Assembly (NCBI GenBank): GCA_903822245.1
Contig: CAIJOE010000136.1
Coordinates: 1-8,947, forward strand
DNA from: an uncultured Actinomycetes bacterium
Lineage (GTDB): Bacteria; Actinomycetota; Actinomycetes; Nanopelagicales; Nanopelagicaceae
Reading direction: 5' to 3'
Length of the DNA stretch: 8,947 bases
A program made the position numbers and the translations under genes. Position 1 is the first letter of the stretch; each line of letters starts with the position of its first letter. The notes beneath the pieces are model-generated. The model saw only the letters and a program-made list of their open reading frames with translations. It made no database searches and had not been told where the DNA came from. Below, piece by piece: positions 1-5,699 of this stretch.

Positions 1-287
1 ATAACCATTCCAGCACCTTGTGGACCAGGTTGAATATCAATCAAAGTTACAGAAAGTGAATCTCCTGGTTCTGCCCCACGGACTGCAATAGGCCCTGTCG
101 CACTATTAATTCTTGTCAGATCAAGTTTTTCAACTGTGTCATTCTCGCTTTGAACCTGGCCGGTGAAACAATCCCAAGTTTCAATTTCAATTATCGTTCC
201 TGCATCGACAGTGACAACCGGTTGCATTTGAGAATTAAATGACCAAATGTGTTCGTCTCGACCAATCTTTACCGTAGGTGTGCTCAT
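1..287 (-). CDS. acetamidase/formamidase family protein, N-terminal part (runs off left edge)
   Basis: The ATG lies at 287 on the minus strand and the frame stays open for 95 codons to the window edge, so the C-terminal part is missing. The visible protein starts MSTPTVKIGRDEHIWSF and contains TGPIAVRGAEPGDSL at about residues 65-79. The TGPI-x-V-x-GAEPGD block is the hallmark of the FmdA/AmdA acetamidase/formamidase family. Members hydrolyse formamide or short aliphatic amides to ammonia and the acid in the cytoplasm; the actual substrate cannot be read from this fragment. It follows the FUSC-type gene by 12 bases, so it is probably the last or a later gene of that operon. No Shine-Dalgarno is visible in the 12-base gap (GTAGCCTTTGCCT), so initiation may depend on coupling to the upstream gene. 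Family assignment is good; substrate is unknown. Confidence 0.85.
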   Translation of the reverse strand, partial: MSTPTVKIGRDEHIWSFNSQMQPVVTVDAGTIIEIETWDCFTGQVQSENDTVEKLDLTRINSATGPIAVRGAEPGDSLSVTLIDIQPGPQGAGMV

Positions 288-299
288 AGGCAAAGGCTA

Positions 300-1499
300 C
301 TAGAAATACTTACGGAATGCCTTTTTAATTGGCTTCCAAATTCTCATTCCTAGGTTTGTCGTCTGATCAATAGGAGAAACGCGAATAACCTTGTTCATTG
401 TTGGTTCTTCCGGATGCTTTACAAAGTGAAGTGCAGCGGCGGTTTCATCAAGAGAATCAGCAATAATTTCGATATTGGAAACCAGTGAGATTCCACGGAC
501 TAAGTGATCTTGATCCACCGAGTTTGAACTCTCAATTAATGTTTCGGTCAGAGCAATACCAGCCGAGCGAACATCGTCGGTAGCATTTTCATCGATTAAG
601 TCAGAGTCACCGTCAGCCAGTTCTTCAATTCTTGAACTTATGGCCCAGCTAGCTGCTGATAAAGCATGAGCTATTTGGCGCTTTGTCTTTTCCGGAATTC
701 CACCATCAATAACCGAATCAAAAAGAGTTCTGGCAATCGTACGAACTTGAACCACTGTGTGTTCAACGGCCACACCTCTTATATATAACTCTTCGGCCTC
801 ATCCTTCTCTGCGGTTGGAAACCACTTTGCATAACCCTTTGCTTCAAGTGCTTGTGCGCGAACTGAAGGGATTTCTTCTACCAATAATCTTGCTTTGGCC
901 AACCAATCTCCGGCTTGTCTTTGGGTGTAACCAGCGGCAACTCCTTCTGACATTTCGGCTAAAAGCTTTGCAGCTTTAGTTGCGATCTGCGCAATTTTAT
1001 CCACGGTGCGCTCAGCTGGAGTTTTTGCATGAGAAAAATAAGAAAAGATAATTGCAATGCCAGCGCCAATCATTGTGGAAGTTAGGCGACTAGCTGCTGT
1101 AGTTTCACTTAATCCTGGTCCAATGACAATCAAAGCAGTGACTGGAACATTTACTGATGCCACTTCACCTAGGTGTAGGCCTCTGGCAACGACCGAACAG
1201 AGAAGCACGGTTACGCCAACTGAAATTAAACCAAAGTGAAAAACATAAACAGAGAGCAGTGCCACTCCAGCGCCAATGGCAGTTCCAACTATTTGACCAA
1301 AGCCTTCACGAACTGATTTATAGAGCGAGATTCGAATACTTAGGGCGCAGATAATTGCGGCAACTACACCGCCATCCTTAAGGACTAAATCGCCAACCTG
1401 CCAAGCAATTGCTGAAGCAACTGATGCCACCACAATTTGGCGAACCCAGGCTTGTCGATCAGTAAAGAGTTTTTTTACACGCTTAAAAAGTTTTTTCAT
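300..1499 (-). CDS. FUSC / aromatic acid exporter (ArAE) family membrane protein
   Basis: This 399-residue protein has a strongly basic amphipathic N-terminus (KKLFKRVKKLF), then about six hydrophobic segments within residues 22-155. These are followed by a long, mostly soluble helical region (about 160-370) and another basic tail (KPIKKAFRKYF). This layout, a membrane half followed by a cytoplasmic helical half, is typical of single-module FUSC/ArAE proteins related to p-hydroxybenzoate efflux components. Such proteins sit in the cytoplasmic membrane and are usually annotated as aromatic-acid exporters, but most are uncharacterised. The start at 1499 has AAGG four bases upstream and lies six bases after the preceding gene's stop. 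Co-transcription with a CopD-like protein and an amidase is likely. The substrate is not predictable, and calling it a transporter is family-level inference. Confidence 0.75.
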   Translation of the reverse strand: MKKLFKRVKKLFTDRQAWVRQIVVASVASAIAWQVGDLVLKDGGVVAAIICALSIRISLYKSVREGFGQIVGTAIGAGVALLSVYVFHFGLISVGVTVLLCSVVARGLHLGEVASVNVPVTALIVIGPGLSETTAASRLTSTMIGAGIAIIFSYFSHAKTPAERTVDKIAQIATKAAKLLAEMSEGVAAGYTQRQAGDWLAKARLLVEEIPSVRAQALEAKGYAKWFPTAEKDEAEELYIRGVAVEHTVVQVRTIARTLFDSVIDGGIPEKTKRQIAHALSAASWAISSRIEELADGDSDLIDENATDDVRSAGIALTETLIESSNSVDQDHLVRGISLVSNIEIIADSLDETAAALHFVKHPEEPTMNKVIRVSPIDQTTNLGMRIWKPIKKAFRKYF

Positions 1500-1505
1500 G
1501 AGGCC

Positions 1506-1934
1506 TTAACCAGCTAAGAGAACTCCAACATAGGTAGCCCCGATTGCAGCAAGACCGCTCACTGACCCCCAAATAGCAATTGACTTTGGATTTTTAGAAC
1601 GTGAATGAAGATAGGCCGCTGCTCCTGAAAGAATTACGACCATCATTTTTATTCCAAGGACTGCGTTATAGCTTGATGATGCATCTTTAGGAATTGTCAT
1701 CATGTTCCAGGTACCGGTAAGAATAAGTAGTGCAAAAGCTGGCCAGGCAATTTTGTTAAATGCTTTTGCTACTGTTCTTGGCAACTCTGGATTTGCTTTA
1801 CGAAGGACTGGCACAAGGGCTGCAAGGGTGAACTGGCCGCCTACCCAAATCGTTGCACCGATCACGTGAAGAAATATCCGCAGGCCATCTAGAGCCGAGG
1901 CAAGTTGAACTGATGAAGCGGCAAGATTTGTCAT
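1506..1934 (-). CDS. small four-helix integral membrane protein, CopD/HemJ-like
   Basis: The 142-residue protein has four likely transmembrane segments at about residues 18-44, 64-80, 93-109 and 119-141. The first carries LRIFLHVIGATIWVGGQF, with a His (H23) followed by a W-V-G-G turn. That pattern resembles CopD-domain and HemJ-type membrane proteins, which use membrane histidines for copper or heme. A second histidine lies at the end of helix 3 (H110). It is the first gene of the minus-strand operon, six bases before the FUSC-type gene. No Shine-Dalgarno is visible. A TATCCT hexamer sits exactly six bases before the ATG, which suits a leaderless transcript. Function is unknown; a metal or heme role is only suggested by the histidines. 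Confidence 0.6.
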   Translation of the reverse strand: MTNLAASSVQLASALDGLRIFLHVIGATIWVGGQFTLAALVPVLRKANPELPRTVAKAFNKIAWPAFALLILTGTWNMMTIPKDASSSYNAVLGIKMMVVILSGAAAYLHSRSKNPKSIAIWGSVSGLAAIGATYVGVLLAG

Positions 1935-1940
1935 ACGGTA

Positions 1941-1946
1941 AGGATA
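1941..1946 (-). promoter_or_regulatory. candidate -10 box for a leaderless minus-strand operon
   Basis: Reading the minus strand, TATCCT is followed by six bases (TACCGT) and then the ATG at 1934. It matches the loose TANNNT -10 pattern and would place the transcription start on or next to the A of the ATG. There is no ribosome binding site in between. No convincing -35 hexamer is seen about 17 bases further upstream, so this rests on spacing alone. Confidence 0.35.
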
Positions 1947-1958
1947 GCCATTTCAGTT

Positions 1959-1986
1959 TTGGATATCCCTACGACATCAATAAGAT
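1959..1986 (+). promoter_or_regulatory. candidate promoter for the FMN riboswitch transcript
   Basis: A TTGGAT hexamer (1959-1964) and a TAAGAT hexamer (1981-1986) are separated by 16 bases. They would start transcription near 1992, exactly where the 5' strand of the riboswitch P1 helix begins. The -35 match is poor, so the call relies mainly on the TANNNT box and its position. Confidence 0.35.
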
Positions 1987-1991
1987 ATGCC

Positions 1992-2121
1992 TTACGTATT
2001 TCAGGGTCGGTGCAATTCCGAACCGGCAGTTAAAGTCTGCGACCCGTTCACATCCAGTAAACGGTGGATTTGGTGAAATTCCAGAACCGACGGTTAAAGT
2101 CCGGATGAGAGGAGTACGTAG
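1992..2121 (+). ncRNA. FMN riboswitch (RFN element)
   Basis: The conserved RFN blocks are present in order: AGGGTCGGTGCAATTCCGAACC near 2003-2024, GGCAGTTAAAGTCTGCGACCC to 2045, TGGTGAAATTCCAGAACCGAC near 2071-2091, GGTTAAAGTCCGGATGAGAG to 2111. The closing P1 helix pairs TACGTA (1993-1998) with TACGTA (2115-2120), extended inward by GU and AU pairs. A variable hairpin CCGTT/AACGG (2044-2048 and 2060-2064) sits in the middle. The element senses flavin mononucleotide and normally lowers expression of riboflavin synthesis or uptake genes when FMN is plentiful. Here it precedes a ribM-type gene whose ATG is at 2136, so riboflavin import, and probably the overlapping msrB, should be controlled by FMN. 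No T-rich terminator follows, which favours control of translation. Confidence 0.95.
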
Positions 2122-2135
2122 AAACGGGTACCCCC

Positions 2136-2789
2136 ATGTCAGTAATTCACTGGCTATTTAATGCACAACTCCATTTCGGATCCAAAGCGATCTACTGGAA
2201 AGAAATAATCGGAAATGTCTTCGGACTAGCAAGTGCCCTTCTTGGCATGCGTCGCAAAATGTGGACCTGGCCAGTAGGAATAATCGGAAATGTTCTTCTC
2301 TTCACTTTATTTATTGGTGGACTTTCTGATGCAAACCAACAAGATAAAGTCATGCTTGGCCAAGCTGGCCGACAAGTTCTATTTATCTTGGTCAGCGCTT
2401 ATGGCTGGCAAAAGTGGTTAAAGAACCGTGGTGCCAATGAAAACCCAGTTCAAATTCGTTGGACCACTACAAAAGAAAAACTACAGATCGTTCCAGTAGT
2501 TCTAATCTTCTTCACCATCTCTTATTACATAATCAAATCACTCGGATCATGGGCGCCATTTCCAGACACCTGGATCTTCACCGGTTCAGCACTTGCGACC
2601 TATGGCCTAGCACGTGGTTATGTTGAGTTTTGGTTAGTTTGGATTGCAGTTGACGCAGTTGGAACTCCCCTGTTAATAAAGGGTGGTTACTACCCATCTG
2701 CCGCGCTCTACTTAATCTATGGTGCGTTTGTAATCTGGGGCTTTTTCTCATGGTTATTAATTGCAAAGCGTGAGAAAGTTAGTGCGTGA
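2136..2789 (+). CDS. ribM: riboflavin transporter RibM/PnuX (PnuC-type family)
   Basis: The 217-residue membrane protein has about seven hydrophobic segments and the PnuC-fold signatures MWTWPVGIIGN (residues 42-52), YGWQKW (89-94), EFWLVWIAVDAVG (164-176) and KGGYYPSAALYLIYG (182-196). PnuC homologues carry vitamins by facilitated diffusion, trapped by later phosphorylation. The actinobacterial RibM/PnuX branch carries riboflavin and is typically preceded by an FMN riboswitch, as here. That context is the main reason for choosing riboflavin over nicotinamide riboside. The start at 2136 matches the usual short N-terminus ahead of the first helix, and no in-frame start exists between the aptamer and this ATG. 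The only good purine-rich tract (GAGAGGAG, 2107-2114) lies 21 bases upstream within the riboswitch. The gene ends in a GTGA overlap with msrB. Confidence 0.9.
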   Translation: MSVIHWLFNAQLHFGSKAIYWKEIIGNVFGLASALLGMRRKMWTWPVGIIGNVLLFTLFIGGLSDANQQDKVMLGQAGRQVLFILVSAYGWQKWLKNRGANENPVQIRWTTTKEKLQIVPVVLIFFTISYYIIKSLGSWAPFPDTWIFTGSALATYGLARGYVEFWLVWIAVDAVGTPLLIKGGYYPSAALYLIYGAFVIWGFFSWLLIAKREKVSA

Positions 2790-3187
2790 GTAAATTTGAA
2801 GTAAATGAGGCGGAACTAGCTGCGAAGTTAGATCCGCTTTCATATGAAGTTCTTCGTAAAGGGGCGACCGAACGCCCCTTTACTGGGGAATATAACGACT
2901 CAGATAAAGTCGGAAGTTATCGCTGCAAAGTTTGTAACTCCGAACTCTTTCGCAGCGAAACTAAATTCCACTCTGGTTGTGGATGGCCCTCCTTCTACGC
3001 GCCAACAAAAGATGACGCCGTTACCTTGATTGAAGATCACTCACTTGCCCCGCGAGTTCGTACCGAGGTGCGTTGTGCTAATTGCGATTCCCACCTAGGA
3101 CATGTCTTTGAAGGTGAAGGATATGAAACCCCAACTGATCAGAGATGGTGTATTAACTCTGTTAGCTTGATTCTTGAGGAAAACTAG
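2786..3187 (+). CDS. msrB: peptide-methionine (R)-S-oxide reductase MsrB
   Basis: This 133-residue enzyme reduces the R-epimer of methionine sulfoxide in proteins, using thioredoxin. All expected features are present: two zinc-binding CxxC pairs (C47/C50 and C97/C100), SGCGWPSF with the likely resolving cysteine C65, the SHLGHVF motif with H103 and H106, and the catalytic RWCINS motif with C122 and N124. Length is normal for a free-standing MsrB. Translation starts at a GTG at 2786 that overlaps the ribM stop in GTGA, so it is likely coupled to ribM and under the same FMN riboswitch. Codons 24-33 form a perfect inverted repeat. The stop codon TAG shares CTAG with the stop of the convergent gene on the minus strand. 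Family assignment is very secure. Confidence 0.96.
   Translation: MSKFEVNEAELAAKLDPLSYEVLRKGATERPFTGEYNDSDKVGSYRCKVCNSELFRSETKFHSGCGWPSFYAPTKDDAVTLIEDHSLAPRVRTEVRCANCDSHLGHVFEGEGYETPTDQRWCINSVSLILEEN
2856..2883 (+). repeat. perfect 11-bp inverted repeat (stem-loop) inside msrB
   Basis: GTAAAGGGGCG (2856-2866) and CGCCCCTTTAC (2873-2883) are exact reverse complements around a six-base loop, ACCGAA. Seven of the eleven pairs are G:C. It lies about 70 bases into msrB and covers codons 24-33, encoding the conserved KGATERPFT stretch. No T-run follows on either strand, so it is not a classical terminator. It could affect translation or mRNA stability of msrB relative to ribM. Confidence 0.85.
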
Positions 3188-3603
3188 TTCAACAATAATT
3201 TTTCGTAGTCAACTTTTATACAAGCATCTTCGACCACAGTAAGGCCTGCGCTCATGCCTTTGGCAGCGCTTTGGGCTTCACTAATACCTAATTGCATCCA
3301 AAAAATCTTGGCCTTTATCGCGATGGCATCTTCCATTATGGGCGCCATATCTTTGGGATTTCGAAACACATCAACTAAGTCAATTGACTCTGGGACTTCC
3401 AAAAGTGATTTATAAACTGGTTTTCCAAAAAGTTCTGTGATCACCGGGTTTACAAAGAATAAATTTAAATCGGTATTGTCCAATAACCATTTGGTTACTC
3501 CAAAGCTTGGCCGGTCCGCTTTGTTGGATACGCCAACAATCGCCACATTCTTTACTTTTTTAAGAATTTCTATCCGCTCAGAAAGTGCAAGAACGGGGGT
3601 CAC
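3184..3603 (-). CDS. YccU-type CoA-binding domain protein
   Basis: The 139-residue protein is a single CoA_binding_2 Rossmann domain. Visible family blocks are VAIVGVSNKADRPSFGV (residues 20-36), the IDLVDVFRNP segment near 74-83, and WMQLGIS...GLTVVEDACIKVDYEKLL at the C-terminus. They match the pattern of E. coli YccU, whose biochemical role is unknown; the fold resembles the CoA-binding domain of succinyl-CoA synthetase alpha. The start is GTG at 3603, overlapping the stop of the upstream SDR gene as GTGA, so it is probably translated by coupling as the third gene of the leftward fucose operon. Its stop overlaps that of msrB. Whether it has any part in sugar catabolism cannot be told from sequence. 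Confidence 0.85.
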   Translation of the reverse strand: MTPVLALSERIEILKKVKNVAIVGVSNKADRPSFGVTKWLLDNTDLNLFFVNPVITELFGKPVYKSLLEVPESIDLVDVFRNPKDMAPIMEDAIAIKAKIFWMQLGISEAQSAAKGMSAGLTVVEDACIKVDYEKLLLN

Positions 3604-4337
3604 TTTGGAATACGCAAACCCTGCATGCCGCCATCGACAGTAAGTGAAGTTCCGGTTGTAGAACCCTGCAATGGACTTGCAAGATATGCAATTGCACTAG
3701 CCACCTCTTGGGCTGAAACTAAACGGCCTAGCGGTTGACGTGCCTCTAGGGCTTTGCGCTCAGCTGCTGGGTCTGCTGCTTGTGCCAGCAAACGCTGCAC
3801 CCAAGGAGTGTCAGCAGTTCCTGGATTAACACAGTTAACTCGAATTCCATCAGCTAAATGATCATTAGCCATCGCAAGTGTTAGAGAAAGTACTGCGCCT
3901 TTTGATGCGCTATAAAGTGCGCGCTTTGGAATACCAGCAGTAGCTGCAACTGAACATGTATTAACAATTGCGGCATGCTTGCTTTTTTTAAGTAAAGGCA
4001 CTGCTGACTTTGAAGTGCGAACAATTCCCAATACATTGACATTTAATACTTTTAGCCAATCCTCGGAAGAATTATCAACCACACTTCCAACCGCACTTAT
4101 CGCCGCGTTGTTAATCATGATGTCTAGCGCTGGAATCTTGGAAAAGGCGGCTTCAACAGCTTTATCATCGCCAACATCACATTGGATCCAAGTTGCAATC
4201 CCGGCCATACCGCCTTCATTTAGATCAAGGCCATAAACTTTCGCACCGCGATCACTTAGTAGTTTTGCTGTAGCAAGACCAATTCCTGATCCTGCTCCGG
4301 TAATTGCTGCACTTAATCCGTCAAATTCTTTACTCAT
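3600..4337 (-). CDS. SDR-family dehydrogenase, probable 2-keto-3-deoxy-L-fuconate dehydrogenase
   Basis: This classical short-chain dehydrogenase has 245 residues from the chosen start. It shows TGAGSGIG (13-20) for the dinucleotide, an Asp after strand 2 (D38) that favours NAD+, NNAA (76-79) and the catalytic triad S129, Y142, K146. The C-terminal blocks VNCVNPGTADTPWVQRLL, EARQPLGRLV and STTGTSLTVDGGMQGLR are characteristic of the L-fucose-pathway subgroup. It would oxidise the C4 hydroxyl of 2-keto-3-deoxy-L-fuconate to the 2,4-diketo acid. The start at 4337 forms an ATGA overlap with the fuconate dehydratase stop and gives the usual short N-terminus. An in-frame ATG at 4349, with a GGAAAAGA tract upstream, would add four residues and cannot be excluded. 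Middle gene of the leftward operon. Confidence 0.85.
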   Translation of the reverse strand: MSKEFDGLSAAITGAGSGIGLATAKLLSDRGAKVYGLDLNEGGMAGIATWIQCDVGDDKAVEAAFSKIPALDIMINNAAISAVGSVVDNSSEDWLKVLNVNVLGIVRTSKSAVPLLKKSKHAAIVNTCSVAATAGIPKRALYSASKGAVLSLTLAMANDHLADGIRVNCVNPGTADTPWVQRLLAQAADPAAERKALEARQPLGRLVSAQEVASAIAYLASPLQGSTTGTSLTVDGGMQGLRIPK

Positions 4338-5632
4338 GCGTTTATCCATTCTTTTCCGGTTGGGAAGGTGAAATCAACAATTGTTTGGGCATACATCTCG
4401 GAGCCCGCACCTGGCAGAGTTGGAGCCATATAGTGCGCATTTTGAATATTTGTTGGAACCACAAAGTGTTCGTGCAAGTGATCAACAAATTCCACCACGC
4501 GATCTTTGTGGTGGCCAGAGACCGCAACTGCATCAAACATAGCCATGTGTTGAACCATCTCGCAAAGACCAACACCACCTGCGTGTGGACAAACTGGCAG
4601 ACCAAACTTTGCTGCCATCAAGATAATTGCCAAGTTCTCGTTCACCCCTGCAACGCGAGTTGCATCAATTTGGACAAATGAGAAAGAGTTTGCTTGCATC
4701 ATTTGCTTGAAAATAATGCGATTCATTCCGTGCTCACCAGTTGCAACTTTGACTGGGGCGATTGCCTTAGCAATTGCGGCATGGCCTAGAACATCATCTG
4801 GATTTGTTGGCTCTTCCACCCAATGCAAGTTCACATCACCAATGCCCTTAATCCATTCAATTGCCTGATTAACATCCCAAACTTGGTTGGCATCAATCGA
4901 GATTTTGATATCTGGACCAACTGCTTGGCGAGCAAGAGCAAGGCGGCGCTTGTCATCTTCTAAACTTCCACCACACTTTAATTTAATTAACTTATAGCCA
5001 TCAGCAACTGCTTGCTTTGCCAAGCGAACCATTTTCTCATCGGTGTAACCAAGCCAACCTGGAGTGGTGGTGTATGCGGGTAGACCTTCTTTAAGTAGTT
5101 GAGCTTCATTTGCTGCGCGATTACCTTGCGCCTTTTTCAAGATCTCTAAGGCTTGTGCTGGAGTAAGCGCATCGGTGATGTAACGAAAATCGATTAGTTC
5201 CACAATCTCTTCAGGTGAAAGGTCTGATAAGAATTTCCAAAGTGGCTTCTTTGCGTGCTTAGTAACTAAATCCCACGCGGCATTAATTACAGCACCAGCC
5301 GCCATTTGAGTAACACCCTTTTCAGGTCCAAGCCAGCGGATCTGTGAATCGCGTACCAAACTTTTTGCTAACTCACCCATCGTCTTTGAAAGATCATCTA
5401 GGTCACGGCCAACAACATATGGTGCAAGAAGTGAAATCGCATCGCACTGTAAGTCATTTCCACGGCCGCAGGTAAATACAAATCCGTGTCCTTCTAATTT
5501 TGAATCATCTGTTTCAAGGATTACTAGGGCTGCTGAATAGTCCGGTTCCTTATTCATTGCATCCGAGCCATCTAGCCCACGTGAAGTTGGGAATCGAACA
5601 TCTACCGTCTTGAAGCCAGTGATATTTGGCAT
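4334..5632 (-). CDS. L-fuconate dehydratase (enolase superfamily)
   Basis: The 432-residue enzyme belongs to the mandelate-racemase branch of the enolase superfamily and dehydrates L-fuconate to 2-keto-3-deoxy-L-fuconate. The N-terminal start ITGFKTVDVRFPTSRGLDGSDAMN is typical of the family. In the barrel are the KxK motif (K217, K219), Mg2+ ligands D247 (SIDANQ), E273 (WVEEPT) and E300 (ATGEH), D323 (QIDATR), and the catalytic H350 (CPHAGGVGL). All expected catalytic residues are present at full length. It is the first gene of the leftward operon, with AGGA five bases before the ATG. Enzymes of this family also accept D-arabinonate and L-galactonate in vitro, so the natural sugar is inferred from the neighbours. 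Assignment is strong. Confidence 0.93.
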   Translation of the reverse strand: MPNITGFKTVDVRFPTSRGLDGSDAMNKEPDYSAALVILETDDSKLEGHGFVFTCGRGNDLQCDAISLLAPYVVGRDLDDLSKTMGELAKSLVRDSQIRWLGPEKGVTQMAAGAVINAAWDLVTKHAKKPLWKFLSDLSPEEIVELIDFRYITDALTPAQALEILKKAQGNRAANEAQLLKEGLPAYTTTPGWLGYTDEKMVRLAKQAVADGYKLIKLKCGGSLEDDKRRLALARQAVGPDIKISIDANQVWDVNQAIEWIKGIGDVNLHWVEEPTNPDDVLGHAAIAKAIAPVKVATGEHGMNRIIFKQMMQANSFSFVQIDATRVAGVNENLAIILMAAKFGLPVCPHAGGVGLCEMVQHMAMFDAVAVSGHHKDRVVEFVDHLHEHFVVPTNIQNAHYMAPTLPGAGSEMYAQTIVDFTFPTGKEWINA

Positions 5633-5699
5633 TGAATTCCTGTTCTTTTTTGGTTAGAAGCTCTTCGCTTACCTGCAAAAATCCTATACGATAATTTAT
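5633..5699. promoter_or_regulatory. divergent promoter region of the two fucose operons
   Basis: Only 67 bases separate the two divergent operons, so both promoters must overlap here or reach into the coding regions. On the plus strand TACGAT (5687-5692) ends seven bases before the ATG at 5700, consistent with a leaderless start; TTCGCT (5664-5669) lies 17 bases upstream as a weak -35. On the minus strand, TAGGAT (5686-5681) is a candidate -10 with no clear -35. An imperfect palindrome, GGTTAG-N10-CTTACC (5652-5673), lies between them and could bind a shared regulator. Nothing here is recognisable as a known operator. Confidence 0.45.
5638..5641 (-). promoter_or_regulatory. ribosome binding site of L-fuconate dehydratase
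   Basis: On the minus strand AGGA is followed by five bases (ATTCA) and the ATG at 5632. It is one of the clearer Shine-Dalgarno sites in the window and fixes this start. Confidence 0.6.

Noticed and set aside
2126..2133. GGGTACCC palindrome just before the ribM ATG as a protein binding site
   Set aside because: An eight-base palindrome is too short to support this, and its bases are better explained as part of the riboswitch expression platform.
1853..2161. Plus-strand open frame of about 100 codons spanning the FMN riboswitch
   Set aside because: It runs through the antisense of the CopD-like gene and through the structured RNA. It has no recognisable protein features and conflicts with the ribM start.
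2204..2293. Direct repeat of 15 bases (AATAATCGGAAATGT) at 2204-2218 and 2279-2293 in ribM
   Set aside because: Both copies are in frame and encode IIGNV in two successive hydrophobic segments. The match is best explained by similar helix sequences with the same codons, not by a mobile or regulatory repeat.
2856..2883. Rho-independent terminator inside msrB
   Set aside because: The stem is strong, but no T-run follows on either strand and the gene continues as an intact MsrB. It is kept only as a hairpin.
4304..4681. Plus-strand open frame of 125 codons opposite L-fuconate dehydratase
   Set aside because: It is antisense to a strongly conserved catalytic part of the dehydratase, is rich in Cys, His and Trp, and matches no family pattern.
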